From Hericium rajendrae (Eukaryota > Basidiomycota > Agaricomycetes > Russulales > Hericiaceae): DNA of 64,000 nt. A model generated the notes under the pieces. That model was not told the origin of the DNA. It worked only from the letters and a program-made list of their open reading frames with translations, and made no database searches. Both the position numbers and the translations under genes were made by a program. How positions within the stretch are numbered: position 1 is the stretch's first letter; every line of letters starts with the position of its first letter. Shown in pieces: positions 45,296 to 55,842 of this stretch. The stretch covers positions 868,001 to 932,000 of the forward strand of contig CM065887.1 of assembly GCA_033439255.1 (NCBI GenBank), given 5' to 3'.

Positions 45296-45848
45296 GAACA
45301 GATGGCCAGAAGGGGTATGGAGCGCGGCTTTACGACGGGTGGAAGACTGTAAGTACATGCGGTTTGCTGTGTTGGCTTTCGTTACCCGTCCTTACTTGTT
45401 CTTCAGCTCTCATGGCAGGGCAGGCATGGACATCACATTGACTTCTTGGGTACTTCGGATTCAGCGCTTCGACGTTCTTTGTGGCATATTTATTTCAACA
45501 AGCGCATTTGAGTTCGATCCCGCTGCACTTCATCTTGACATGCGAAGATTGAAGCGGTGTCTGAGTGCTTTCTAGACCGTGGTGAAGTCACATAACCACC
45601 CAGCACGTTCCAAGATGCGCAATGGTATTTCCACATTATATCGTGCCCCCAGCGCTCCATATGCGTGCATTGACCAATACGCATCTTAAAACTCACGTTC
45701 ACAGGTCCATCGACGCATGAAATACCGGAAGCACGTTCGTCATAGTGGGTGGTCAGCAACGTACTTAGTACTCATGTCAGTTTCTCCTTTGAAGTCTTCG
45801 ACATGTTAAATAGCTGCCTGCATTCAGTCCTGACAACCTCACGTCGCA
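45296..45848. other. Spacer between phosphatase copies 2 and 3
   Basis: About 550 bases, promoter of copy 3. Two CACGTT words (45604-45609 and 45732-45737), the weaker Pho4-type core, occur here. No TATA box and no gene seen. Confidence 0.5.
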
Positions 45849-47965
45849 ATGTATTCCTGGCTTTTGTTCATCAGCGCCCTTCCACTTGTGCAAGGCGCGG
45901 CCTGGAGGCGCGCCCCACCTCGTGGATCGTCATTTGCGGGCTCTACTACCACCTTCGCATTCCCGCCCCCGAACATCACCGCGACGATACCTGATCCGAA
46001 CTTTCCTGTGGCCTCTGACGTCGGCTTCGCTGGGCCGACTCCCAGTAAGTGAAAGGCGTATGTAGTGCCATAGCGCTATCATGTCTCACGCTAATCTTGA
46101 ACAGCCGGCGACGAAGCCGAAGCTCTAGCCACGGCCCCTGCTTTTCCCAAGGTCGACACCGCGTATCCGCTGATCCAGCCTGACACATCAGACCATAAGA
46201 TCTCCAGTTTCAACGTCTTTCATAGCTGGGGCAACCTAGCGCCGTGGTTCTCCGTCGACTCGAGCGATTTTGGGCTCCCAGGAGCGTCGCCCCTCATACC
46301 CGAAGGGTGCGGCATAAATCAGGTTTTTCTGCTGCATCGCCATGGGGCTCGATACCCAACTGGAGGCTCGGATCCCGCTTCGTTTGCCAGCAAGCTGCAT
46401 GCAGCTGCCGCTGAAGGGTTCAGTGCCTCGGGCCCGTTGGCGTTCCTCAACGATTGGACATACAAGCTGGGCGCTGAGATGTTGACGCCTTTTGGGAGGG
46501 AACAATTGTTAGTATCTGACTTCTTATGTGATTAGAGAAAATTGAAGTTTGTGTCGTCTTCCTAGATATGAATTGGGTGTTGGGTTCAGAGTCAACTACG
46601 GCGACCTGCTAAAGGGCTTTATCGATCTACCAGTTTTCCGGACCACTTCAGAGGGTACGTTGCAAGGCTGCATCCTCAGAGCTCGACGGCTGAACGCGCA
46701 CTTTGGTTTTGCAATAGCGCGGATGGTTGATTCGGCGTAGGCTGCACCTTTCGTCCCTTTGGCGTCAATGATCTCACCCGCCTATCTCTGATAGACTTCA
46801 GTTCGCCGCAGGCTTCTTCGGCATCCAGGAATTCACCGAAGACTACCACCAACTTATTGAAATCGAGCAGGAGGGTTTCAATACAACGCTTCAGCCAGGA
46901 AACGTGTGCCCGAATACGGGCGGCGCCGTAGGTGCTTTTGCTGGTACCCAGTCATCAATTTGGGCTGGCATCTATACGAAGCCGATCATCGAGCGACTCT
47001 CGCGGTTCATTACTGGCTTCAATCTGACGACTTCAGACATTATTGGCATGCAACAAGCCTGCGCTTACGAGGTAGATGTTTTTGGATTGCTGGCGGTTCA
47101 ACCTGACCTTTTAATATTTACGCAGACTAATGCACTCGGGTTTTCCAGTTTCTGTAATCTCTTTACAGAGGAGGAATGGAAGCAATCTGAATATCTCAAC
47201 GGTCAGTAAGCGCGACGCGCATTGTTTGGATACATTCACTGATCATGAATCAATCCGGTAGACTTGGGTTTCTGGTACGGTGATGGCCCAGGAAACCCTA
47301 CTGCCGCAGCCAGAGGGATTGGCTGGGTACAGGAACTGGTCTCTCGACTGACCCAAACGCGCATCACGGATTTCGACACAGCCGTCAACGAGACCATCGT
47401 TTCCAGTCCGACACTGTTCCCCTTGAACCAGCCAATCTATGTTGATGCAACGCATGATAACGTATTATCCGTCAGTAAGTCGTATATTGGTGCTCCATTG
47501 CAAATGTCGCTCCTAATTTTGAATTAGTTGTCACGGCATTGAATTTTACCAGTCTGCGAGCGAATGGACCACTGCCAACAGACCACATCCCGGAGAATCA
47601 GGTGCGTCATGGTTGCACTGTGACATCTTGATAAAACTGAAACAGCAGTGAAGACTTGGTTCGCAAGCCGAGTCGCGCCATTTGCATCCAATCTCGTCGG
47701 TCAAGTCCTGTCCTGCCCCGCCGCATCCGAGCCGACGCACATAAGATTCATTCTCAACGACGGCGTTGTGCCCCTCACCGGAATCCAAGGTTGCACGGCA
47801 GACAGAAACGGCTTGTGCGAGCTCAGCTCGTTTATTAGCGGCATGCAGGCTCGCATTGCTGAGGTCGACTTCCAGTTTGACTGCTTCGCTAATTTCACAG
47901 TGCCGATGCCCGACAATATCACGGATGGGAGATTCCCTCCAACTTTGAGGAATGTGACATCTTGA
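45849..47965 (+). CDS. Secreted histidine acid phosphatase (phytase-like), copy 3
   Basis: Third paralogue. Signal peptide MYSWLLFISALPLVQGAAW. Then SSFAGSTTTFAFPPPNITAT, catalytic FLLHRHGARYPTGG, MLTPFGREQL, LGVGFRVNYGDLLKGF, QFAAGFFGIQEFTEDYHQLI, IGMQQACAYET, LGFWYGDGPGNP, HD donor YVDATHDNVLS and THIRFILNDGVVPLTGIQGC. It ends DGRFPPTLRNVTS at 47965. The 19-nt exon is 46718-46736, giving (A)RMVDSA. It is nearer copy 1 than copy 2 in several stretches, for example the PTGGS/ASKLHA part and the C-terminus. Substrate preference (phytate versus general acid phosphatase) cannot be told. Confidence 0.94.
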
Positions 47966-48306
47966 GGACCGGCTCATTATCCCGCGTTAACTTTACGTAT
48001 CTGTCTCTTCAATCCACACCGAATCCAGGACTTTAGTCGGTAGATACACCAGAGCAGATGGAGGCTTGATTGGTGACGGCGCAGCAATGTCTCTTCTGTA
48101 AGATACGCTCTCGATTTCAGAGAATTTTTCTTCCAGCCCTCATTACAACATACAGTTTCTTCCATTTTACACGTTGCTCGATCTTTCGAGCGTAGTGCAT
48201 AAACGGTTTCAGAGGAACTGAACCTTCGTTGCGTAGACTAGCTGCTCGAGATTGAAGTGGACCGAATAACAATGGTTATATATATGACACAATCGAATTT
48301 ATCGTA

Positions 48307-48397
48307 GTCACTTTGCCGGAGTGGTTAACGGGATCGCCTGCTATTCAGCTTTAGCGGTTGGGCTTTGCCCGCGAGTGTTCGAATCGCTCAGGTGACG
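48307..48397 (+). tRNA. tRNA-Ser (GCT) with 9-nt intron
   Basis: Acceptor GTCACTT pairs with AGGTGAC (one G-T), with discriminator G. The D arm is CCG...CGG, and the anticodon stem ATCGC pairs with GCGGT around loop CTGCTA...A, anticodon GCT. An intron of 9 bases (ttcagcttt) follows the base after the anticodon. A long variable arm (TGGGCTTTGCCCGC region) marks a class II tRNA. The T arm is GAGTG TTCGAAT CGCTC. Without the intron it is 82 nt, right for tRNA-Ser. Confidence 0.95.
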
Positions 48398-48400
48398 ATC

Positions 48401-48407
48401 TTTTTTT
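48401..48407 (+). terminator. Pol III terminator of tRNA-Ser
   Basis: Seven consecutive T starting 4 bases after the tRNA 3' end. Confidence 0.85.
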
Positions 48408-48550
48408 CCCTTTCACCTTTGCAGTTCCCACGCTCTCGCTCATTCAGACGCGCACCCCGCCGCCTCACGTACTCCTCAATCCTGCACATCCCGCTCGCCG
48501 TTGCACCTCCTTGCGCTCCTTTCGACACCGCTGGACAGTTGCTCTTAGCA

Positions 48551-50001
48551 ATGAGCGCCAACAAATATGCAAATTTACCGGACATAGTTGGTGCTATAGA
48601 GTGCTCTAATGTCCGCTAGGTCTCATACAACGCGTTGTATAACTAGGATACCGCGCCTGACGTCTATGAGACTGAAGATGTATTCCCTTCTTCGCAAGCC
48701 AATGTGAGCATTTTGCACGTCTGCCATTTTGTCTTACTGAATCATCGTTTGATAGCAAGGTGAATCGAGTGACGAAGAGACGGGACTTCCAACGCGACAT
48801 TCGGCGCGCGGACGGAATGAATTGAATGGAAAAGAGGAACTTGACAACAGCAGCTTGCCAGGCGCGGAGGAAGCAAGCAAAAAGTTTAGGCGAGCTGAGC
48901 GCAAAAGTAGGTTCTGTTCTTTCTGTGTAGATGTCCAGCATTAAAGACTTCCGTTTGAAGGTCACCGAGATCGCTCGATATATCAGCATCCTCGATCCCG
49001 CTCGCCATCTCCCGTACCTGCTCACCCGCCCACCTTGTCAGTGCGACTCCGTTTGCTGCAAGCTGAATTGGCGTCACTGGAAATCGAGCTCTCTGACCCT
49101 TCGAACCCAGCCGTGCAGAAAGAGCAGGAAGATTCGCATGTCGATCCAGGGGAGCTCATCAAGAGTCTTTTGGACATGAAGGGCCGCTTGGAGAAGGTCT
49201 GGGTAAATAAAGAAGCAAGTACAGAAGGAAGGGTAAAGAAGGTCCATGAAATTTTAGGGGATGTGCCAGCCGTCGAAACGCCTAATGCCACAGATGCCAA
49301 GGAGGAGCCGGAAGAGCCGCCAAAGGATGAGGAGAAGAAGGAAGGTGGGAAGAGTGTAGCAGACATGGATCGTCGGGTGGGCGAGCTCGAAAAGCTTGTG
49401 GGCTCTGCAAGTGCGTCACTGGATGAGGTGTGTCTGGTATATCTTGTCAATTGGCCGGCTCTTACTGAATGCATGCACGAAGACCTCCCCAATGCCGCAG
49501 CCTCTGCTCCCGTTGCTCAGTCGTCTAAACACGCAGTTGACCGTCCTCACACAACCACGTCATCTTGATAACATCTCTCGAAGGCTCAAGCTCCTGCTCT
49601 CCGACTTGGAGCGTGTCTCATCCTCGAACCAACAACATCGGCGATCTGGTCATCACGCAGAAGGCGCTCCTGTTGTCGCAGCTCCATCTGTCCTTCAAGA
49701 GCAGATGATGCCTATATTGACGCGCCTTGTGCCAAATCTTCCGCACATCCCGCATATATTGACGCGATTGCGCACATTGTCGGCGTTGCATACCTCTGCT
49801 GCAGAGTTTCAGAACACGCTCGAGGGCCTCGAGGAGGATCAGAAGAAGGTCAGGGAGGCTCTCGACGATTTGACGAAGGCGGTGGAAAGCGTCGAGAGCA
49901 GTCTCCAGGACAACGCGCAGCTCGTGCGCGGGAATGTCAGCGGGCTCGAGGAGCGGATAGAATCGCTGATGCGGAGGCTAGAACAAGTGCATGCATCATA
50001 G
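48551..50001 (+). CDS. Dynamitin (dynactin subunit 2, p50)
   Basis: Subunit of the dynactin shoulder, linking cargo-binding Arp1 filament to p150-Glued for dynein transport. The start at 48551 gives MSANKYANLPDI, then across an intron DTAPDVYETEDVFPSSQAN, the conserved peptide of this family. It continues with GESSDEETGLPTRHSARGRN. Heptad-rich coiled coils follow: RLRLLQAELASLEIELSDPS, LIKSLLDMKGRLEKVWVNKE and DMDRRVGELEKLVGSASASL. After an intron near 49430-49490 it reads PLLSRLNTQLTVLTQPRHLD and RRLKLLLSDLERVSSS. It ends with NTLEGLEEDQKKVREALDDL and ERIESLMRRLEQVHAS. Length about 400 residues, as usual. The tRNA-Ser terminator lies only 144 bases upstream of its start. Confidence 0.92.
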
Positions 50002-50384
50002 ATGAGACATACGTACGTGATTGACCTCCGTCATTGAGCTTATACTAAATTATCATAGCCTTTGACTTAGTTTGTTACCTTATACCCAGTGAATCGTTGA
50101 TGCATGCAATATGCCAGACGATGTCCTTGTGTCGAGTTTGCAGCTCAACCACTGTCCAATTCAAGGAGCCCTGAAGCATTTGGCTTGTACAAAATGCAGT
50201 TCATCATGCTCAAAGCTAAGTTTGCAGCGGCTGAGTTATTAAGTGGTCAATATTAATATCGACTGGCCACGGGGATGCCGTACGTACCCTCTTCCCTTGC
50301 GTTCACCATGACTGCCTGGCCGCTGCAGACCTCAGGAGGTGCATCTGCTCCCGCAGCGCATCCTCAAGCGCCCGGAGCTAGGCG

Positions 50385-50690
50385 TACAATGATCCATTCG
50401 AGTTCAAACCAAAGCACTTCCGACCTTCTGAATATCATGAGCCTGAGAGGAATTCACGCGATTTTGCCTTCGGCTTCGGTCGGAGGTGAATTACGGTTGA
50501 TGTATTCACTTCATAGCGACTGGTATTTTATTACAGGTCTGTCCTGGTTAATTCGGCATCTGACACATATCGTCCGTTGATCATTTATTGACGCATTCAT
50601 ATCCTGCAGGCTCGCTGCTCGCTGATTCATCCACGTTCATAACCTTCGCTGGTTCTGTCGGTGTACAATATCTCGAAGGCTAGTCCTTCC
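50385..50690 (+). pseudogene. Cytochrome P450 relic (heme region only)
   Basis: An in-frame exon reads YNDPFEFKPKHFRPSEYHEP then RDFAFGFGRR, the PERF and heme-loop parts. After an intron a 10-base remnant of the VCPG exon follows, one base shorter than the 11 bases needed. Then LLADSSTFITFAGSVGVQYL, degraded against the equivalent SLFLTCAMVLSVFN of the relic at 9340-10850. Nothing convincing of the ExxR region or the first 400 residues is present upstream. Non-functional. Confidence 0.75.
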
Positions 50691-51556
50691 CTCGTTGCAA
50701 GTTCCCTGTTTTCGGTTTAATTTCCCCCTCAGAATGGCAGTGTATAGAGCATCAGTGGACGTTTTCTTGCAAACTTAAGGTTTATATCCATCTGGCGCCG
50801 TCTTTGTCGGCGACAAAAGCTGGTCGATCGTTGCGTCAGCGATCTTGAACTTTGAATCTACGTTTTCCTCCGTAAGTACGTATAAGGTCAGAATGTTGAG
50901 CTGGACTATAATCTTAGCCGCCATAATGGGCTGTTACGATTCCACCGTCGCCAATTTCCGTTGCAAGAATGCCAATGGGTGAGTTCTTAGAACTGACGAA
51001 GTAATGGCAAGTACGTACCTCCAGTGACGTCACTCAGCACTTTGTGGTGATGAAGAGCCACAGAAGAGAGTTTGTCAACAACTGCTTTGTGGACTCGAAG
51101 GCAAAACATTCGGGACTTGGCAGGACACCCCGGCAATGTCGCTCCAGGTATTTCCAGATTTATTCATTGCACGATGACGGATTCAAAACAGTTGTCAACC
51201 TCAGCGACCTCTGCCGAATAGCCGTATCTTTTCCGAAACCTCATAATTGTAGATATATACACACCGAGGACGCAGCGGAAGCCTTTCCCGAGAACATCGA
51301 TATCATGGTTCAGAACGACTTGGCTCTGCTCACGATGTGACGTCAGGATCAGGCAAAGATCAGCTGGTGATCCCGCTGCATTCTTCAAGGCACATGTGCT
51401 CCATGAGCGGCTCCCCAATCTCAGGTGACGCAGGTTTTAATCGCATGACGAGAGGAGTTTAAAGTCGCCGCATTACACACTGGCAGCGCACTGCCCTTTC
51501 GTTGAACCAACTCTTCACCTCGTCATTCGCATATCTATCGAACAAACAATCGGCGC
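50691..51556. other. Intergenic region, no gene seen
   Basis: About 870 bases, possibly further eroded P450 sequence near its start. A 98-codon frame at 51044-51340 has no recognisable feature. It contains the promoter of the next gene. Confidence 0.5.
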
Positions 51557-53209
51557 ATGGCTTTCCAATACTATCAGAATAACACTGCAGGCTGGGGTTC
51601 AAACCAGGTACGCACCAAGGGAATCGAAGTCCCAGTTAGCGGTTCTAATCCAGCGTCTATACTCCCTAGTTTCAATTCGGACCTCCACCCGCCTATGGCT
51701 TTCAACCGCAGCAGCATTGTGAGCCTCACGTCTTAGTATGCAGGTCATGCTCATACTCACGCTGAGAAATCTTCCGCAGGGCGCGCATATGACTTCTACA
51801 GCGCCCACGCTCCGCATCCCCAGACGTCCGTCTCTTCTGCTCCCGTCTCCCAGCACTCCATCTGACGCTTCGAATCCGCAGCGAGATATTCCAGTACGCG
51901 ATGAATCGCCTATCGTCCAGCGCGGGGCCGCTCGGAGTCGGCATGCACGAAGCGCGGCACTGGCACCGACGCGCCTACGGTGGAATCGTACGCATCATCT
52001 TGCTCTATAATGCCTACGCGTCAGCAGCTGATCGAGGCATCATCGCCTCCACAGGGTGACATCACCCGCATGCTCCCCTCCGAGATCGGCCACGCAGCAG
52101 CATATGAAGCGTACCGCTCGTGGATCCACAGATCCCCCACTTTCCAAATCCTCGACGGAGACCTCGAACGACAGAAAGAAGCTCTTATCTCTCTTGCCAT
52201 AGCAGAAGGTGCGTTCTCCGCTCTGCGCCGTTGTTGCGCTTGGACTTACACGTCGACAGCTGCCCAACTCTGGGAAGCAACCGGTCGCGGATACGACCAA
52301 TACGCACTACAAACCGCCTCGGAAACCGCAGCGGCGACCGCGTCCCTCATCTTCAGCCAGACCGTCGACCTCCAGATGCTCGGCAACGACTACTACCGCG
52401 CGCGCAACGCGACATATCCAAACGCGGGGGACGCGTACGCGATGGACGACATGGCGCTCATGCAGAGACAGCAGATGGGAGGGGGCGCCATGGGCGGAGG
52501 CATGATGGGCGGGCCTGGAGGCATGATGGGCACAGGCACACTCGGCGGGCTGCCCAGGCCCGCAAGCGCCGGGCCCATACCGACGCCCGGCATGCGCGGC
52601 TCGCCATATATCGGCGCCTCGCCCATGGTCGGTGGTTCGCCATATATGGGCGCAGCGCCCATGGCCGGCGGCTCGCCGTACGCCGCATCGGCCTCGCCAT
52701 ACGCGGTGGGCGGCGGTGCGGCACCTGCGGCGGGCGTGGGCGGGTTCGTGCAGCCGGGCGCGGGCGCGGGCATGGTCCCAGGCCAAGCGGGGACGGCCAG
52801 CAGTGTCCAATATGGGAGCAGTATCGCGTCAACGTATCCCGGGATCGAGAATGCGCGGCCCACGACGTATGGCGCTAGTGGGTACGGGAGCAACGTGGTG
52901 CCTGGTCCGCCGGGCGGGACTTTCGGGGGAGGGGCGCTAGGGACGGGAGGATATGGCGCTGGTGCTGGAGGATACGGCGCTGGTGCTGGCACTTACGGTG
53001 CTGGTGGTTATGGCGCCGGTGGCTACGGCGCCGGAGGTTACGGCGCCGGGAGCTACGGTGCTGGAGGGTATGGTGCGGGATATGGTGCGGGAGGATATGG
53101 TGCGCAGCCTCAACAGCCTGTTGTCTTGGTCGAACGACGGAGGAGTCGACATGATCATGGGCACCATCATCGAAGACACCACAGTGTACCGAGGACGGGT
53201 TATTACTGA
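51557..53209 (+). CDS. Gly/Tyr/Ala-rich repeat protein of unknown function
   Basis: I do not recognise a named family. Exon 1 is MAFQYYQNNTAGWGSNQ, and exon 2 FQFGPPPAYGFQPQQH, a Gln/Tyr/Asn-rich prion-like opening. After two more introns comes a folded-looking part: AYDFYSAHAPHPQ joined to EIFQYAMNRLSSSAGPLGVG, MHEARHWHRRAYGGIQLIEA, ITRMLPSEIGHAAAYEAYRS, LERQKEALISLAIAEAAQLW and TASETAAATASLIFSQT. The C-terminal half is low complexity: Met/Gly-rich, then SPYxGAxPMxGG units, then a GYGAG array (52949-53104). It ends in a His/Arg cluster, RRRSRHDHGHHHRRHHS, before VPRTGYY. The globular part has helical composition and no signal peptide. Introns at 51600-52020 were chosen to keep the frame; one donor is the unusual GTCCGT. 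Confidence 0.8.
52949..53104 (+). repeat. Coding GYGAG repeat array
   Basis: About ten copies of a 12-15 base unit encoding GGYGAG, GSYGAG and GTYGAG variants in the protein above. Codon choice varies between copies (ggc/ggt, gct/gcc, tat/tac), so selection at protein level rather than recent DNA slippage alone is likely. Confidence 0.85.
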
Positions 53210-53639
53210 AAGCCATAGCAGGTCTGCTGGCTGGTGCAATCTTGCGATCACAGCCGGGCTTTGTAGGATACTAGTCAGTCAGAGCCCTGATACGGTACCT
53301 TACATCCTGCAATATTTCGTTATATGTATACCTATTGACTGTACATACCTTGCATCTGATACTCATACCATGACCAACTGGCAGTACTGGCAGCCACTGG
53401 GATCGTCACAACGTTGCGTACGAGAAGTCGACGATGAGAAGAACGTGAACGAGCCGGGAACCGAACACGCCGACGAGCGCTCAGCCAAAAGCGAGTCACA
53501 GCGTGATCCGACCCACGTCAACAGTCCGGTCGTCCGACAATTGGCTAAGCCGAAAGCTCGAAGCAGTCCCCTCCATAAGCTCCTCCTGCTCAGCGTCTAC
53601 CCCGCATCCCATCCACCACCCCGACCACCACTCAGCACA
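53210..53639. other. Intergenic region, no gene seen
   Basis: About 430 bases holding the 3' UTR of the repeat-protein gene and the promoter of the pyruvate carrier. Confidence 0.55.
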
Positions 53640-54227
53640 ATGTCAGGAGCAGCAACATCGGCGGGCGCGTCGCGCTTCCAGCAGTTCATGAACCACCCGG
53701 CAGGTGCGTCCTCGTGTGCCGGCGTATAGCAGACAGGATCGTAATGCCATGTCCATACGCAGGACCGAAGACGGTGTTCTTCTGGGCGCCGATGATGAAG
53801 TGGTGTCTCGTCATTGCGGGCGTGAGGGACCTCAGCCGGCCTGCGGAGAAGTTAAGTGTCTCGCAGAACCTCGGTGCGTAGCATAAATGCAGAAATGGAA
53901 GGCCTCGCGGCGACGATCTGACTGTGGTCTCCTCTCGTGTGCGCGTCTAGCTCTGACCGCGACGGGCTTCATCTGGGTCCGATACTCGCTCGTCATCACC
54001 CCCGTTAACTACTCTCTAGCTGCGGTACGTCGTCTGTGGGAGTTGGCCTTGGCGCAGTCTGATCGTCGCTTTGCGCAGGTCAATTTCTTTGTTGGATCAT
54101 CGGGCCTGGCACAGCTCGCCCGGATAGCGAAGTAAGTGATAAATAGCACACCCCAGTCGTCATTCTGATTGAATGCAATTTTAGCTATCGCTTCAACCAG
54201 ACCAAGGTGGAGAAGTCCAAGGCATAG
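53640..54227 (+). CDS. Mitochondrial pyruvate carrier subunit (MPC2/3 type)
   Basis: Small inner-membrane protein importing pyruvate into the matrix as a hetero-oligomer with MPC1. The start at 53640 gives MSGAATSAGASRFQQFMNHP, then across an intron the signature GPKTVFFWAPMMKWCLVIAG, VRDLSRPAEKLSVSQNLAL, TATGFIWVRYSLVITPVNYS and LAAVNFFVGSSGLAQLARI. It ends NYRFNQTKVEKSKA. About 120 residues in five exons with three predicted membrane helices, the normal form for MPC2-type subunits. All signature blocks are intact. Confidence 0.95.
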
Positions 54228-54515
54228 GTCTCCGAGCAGCCCGAGCTTGTCTACTATCTGTCCTTTGCTGCTTCTCTTCTATCATACGTTCCCGACGTTG
54301 GCTTCATATCCAATAGAGACGCTGTAAAGGCGTTGTAAACCTTACGCCCACCGGGCCTAAGGAGCGCAGTCCGATTTTCTGATCGTGAAAGCTCGTGAGA
54401 TGACATTAGTGCCACAACGCAATGACTATGAATACACATGATGATGTTCCGATATAAAAACCATCTAGATTCCCTGAATCCAGATTCGCAGAAGCGCCCC
54501 AACAGCATCGCACCG

Positions 54516-55295
54516 TCACCTGGTCCCCGTCCCCGCGCTCCTCCCAGCCTTCCTCTTCGGCACCTTCCGCTCACCGCTCTCGTCCGTCGCGCGCTCGGCG
54601 CCCTGCCCGAAGCTGCCAGCCATGTCCTGGGCCGCCTTCCACCAACCACCATTGGCCACCGCGCCCAGCACGTTTCCGACAAACTGCTGCACCTCCGCTG
54701 CTGCGCCACTGCCGCCCTGCGCGGCGTCCTCGTTGTACTGCCACTCCTGGTGCCGGTCGAAGGACTCCCAGGCCTTTGGCCGGGGCGTGCGCGGCTTTGA
54801 CTTCGTACGCGAGCGCGCAGATTGCACGGATGCGGTGTCCCGGTTCTGGTTGTTCACGAGGTCGAGGAACATGCCCGTGAGGCTGGGTATGATGTCCGCG
54901 CCACCCTCGCGCCCGACGCCGTTCCCGGCGCCGGTCTGGTTGGCTGCTATCCATCCCGCACCGGCGGCGAGTGCGCTGACGATCGCGCCCCATTTGAACA
55001 TCCATATGGTGGACCGCACCATCCAGCTGGTGGTCCTGTAGATGCTTAGGATCGCGAGGTATGCTGTGAGCAGGCTGATCAAGGGTGGCAGGATGGTCTG
55101 GGCATCCCATTCCCATGGTTTCGAGGAAATGAGGCTCGATATGAGGCCGATGAGCGCCGTCAAGATTGCGAGCGAGTGGGAGAAGAGGGTGATGAGAAAG
55201 GAGTAGGCGGGTGGCGGCAGTGTCGATGCGAGGTAGTCGAGGACGGGGTCGAGGAATGCCGGGAGCGGAATGTCTCCGGGGTCAAAAGTGTCCAT
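54516..55295 (-). CDS. APQ12-like nuclear pore assembly/nuclear envelope protein
   Basis: A single-exon frame of 259 codons, start at 55295 (MDTFDPGDIPLPAFLDPVLD). Two to three hydrophobic stretches: AYSFLITLFSHSLAILTALI, ILPPLISLLTAYLAILSIYR and FKWGAIVSALAAGAGWIAA. The segment LLTAYLAILSIYRTTSWMVR with IWMFKWG is the characteristic core of the APQ12 family, ER/nuclear-envelope proteins needed for pore biogenesis and membrane fluidity. The C-terminal third is polar, with WESFDRHQEWQYNEDAAQGG and a basic tail KVPKRKAGRSAGTGTR. Family assignment rests on the membrane core and on topology. It is convergent with the pyruvate carrier and divergent from the gene at 55843. Confidence 0.75.
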   Translation of the reverse strand: MDTFDPGDIPLPAFLDPVLDYLASTLPPPAYSFLITLFSHSLAILTALIGLISSLISSKPWEWDAQTILPPLISLLTAYLAILSIYRTTSWMVRSTIWMFKWGAIVSALAAGAGWIAANQTGAGNGVGREGGADIIPSLTGMFLDLVNNQNRDTASVQSARSRTKSKPRTPRPKAWESFDRHQEWQYNEDAAQGGSGAAAEVQQFVGNVLGAVANGGWWKAAQDMAGSFGQGAERATDESGERKVPKRKAGRSAGTGTR

Positions 55296-55842
55296 GATGT
55301 GAGTGATACGGAATGTCTGATGGGAAGATGCTGAGAGCTGTGCGGTGCGAACAGGAAGGATGAGCAGGAGACCTTTTGAAAGGCCTACAGCCTTGTTGCT
55401 TTGTCGCGGTGGCGAGGCAACGCGGTGGCGGGTGCAACTACCGTGACATCTTGACGCGTGACGCGCAATTCCATCAAGACCAAGGCGACGTGACAGCCAT
55501 CACGGACAGATCCGCGGCCTGCGATGATTTATGTCGGCACCCTCCGCCGCCGAGACTCATACCTCCAAATGCGGAAGTTTGCCGCAGCGGCACGCCCTGA
55601 CGCATTGCCGATTGGTTCCGGAAAGGTCGGTACCCTCATTTTCTGGCGTTCCTGGTATTACATAATTGACTAAATATCTTTGGTCCGCGAACCCTCAAAT
55701 AGTCTCAAACAACTCCGCGTACATAAGACGGGGGATCGTTCTCAGTTCGTTTTACCCAGCTTGCCAGAGCCCCTCTCCGCTCTCAGCGTCAACTTCCCTC
55801 TTGTCCCGTCCTCCACTGTCCTATCCCCCCTCTATTTTTACC
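55296..55842. promoter_or_regulatory. Divergent promoter region
   Basis: About 550 bases between the APQ12-like gene and the gene at 55843. The last 100 bases before 55843 are strongly pyrimidine-rich on the plus strand (ctatcccccctctattttta), as is common just upstream of basidiomycete start codons. Confidence 0.5.

Noticed and set aside
51044-51340. 98-codon plus frame before the GYGAG gene
   Set aside because: No recognisable domain; lies in DNA with decayed P450 sequence.
52307-52992. Minus-strand 167- and 199-codon frames opposite the GYGAG gene
   Set aside because: Mirror of the repeat-rich coding strand; Pro/Ala repeats simply reflect GGC/GCC-rich DNA.
54571-55116. 181-codon minus frame overlapping the APQ12-like gene
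   Set aside because: Alternate frame of the same GC-rich exon; the other frame has coherent membrane segments.
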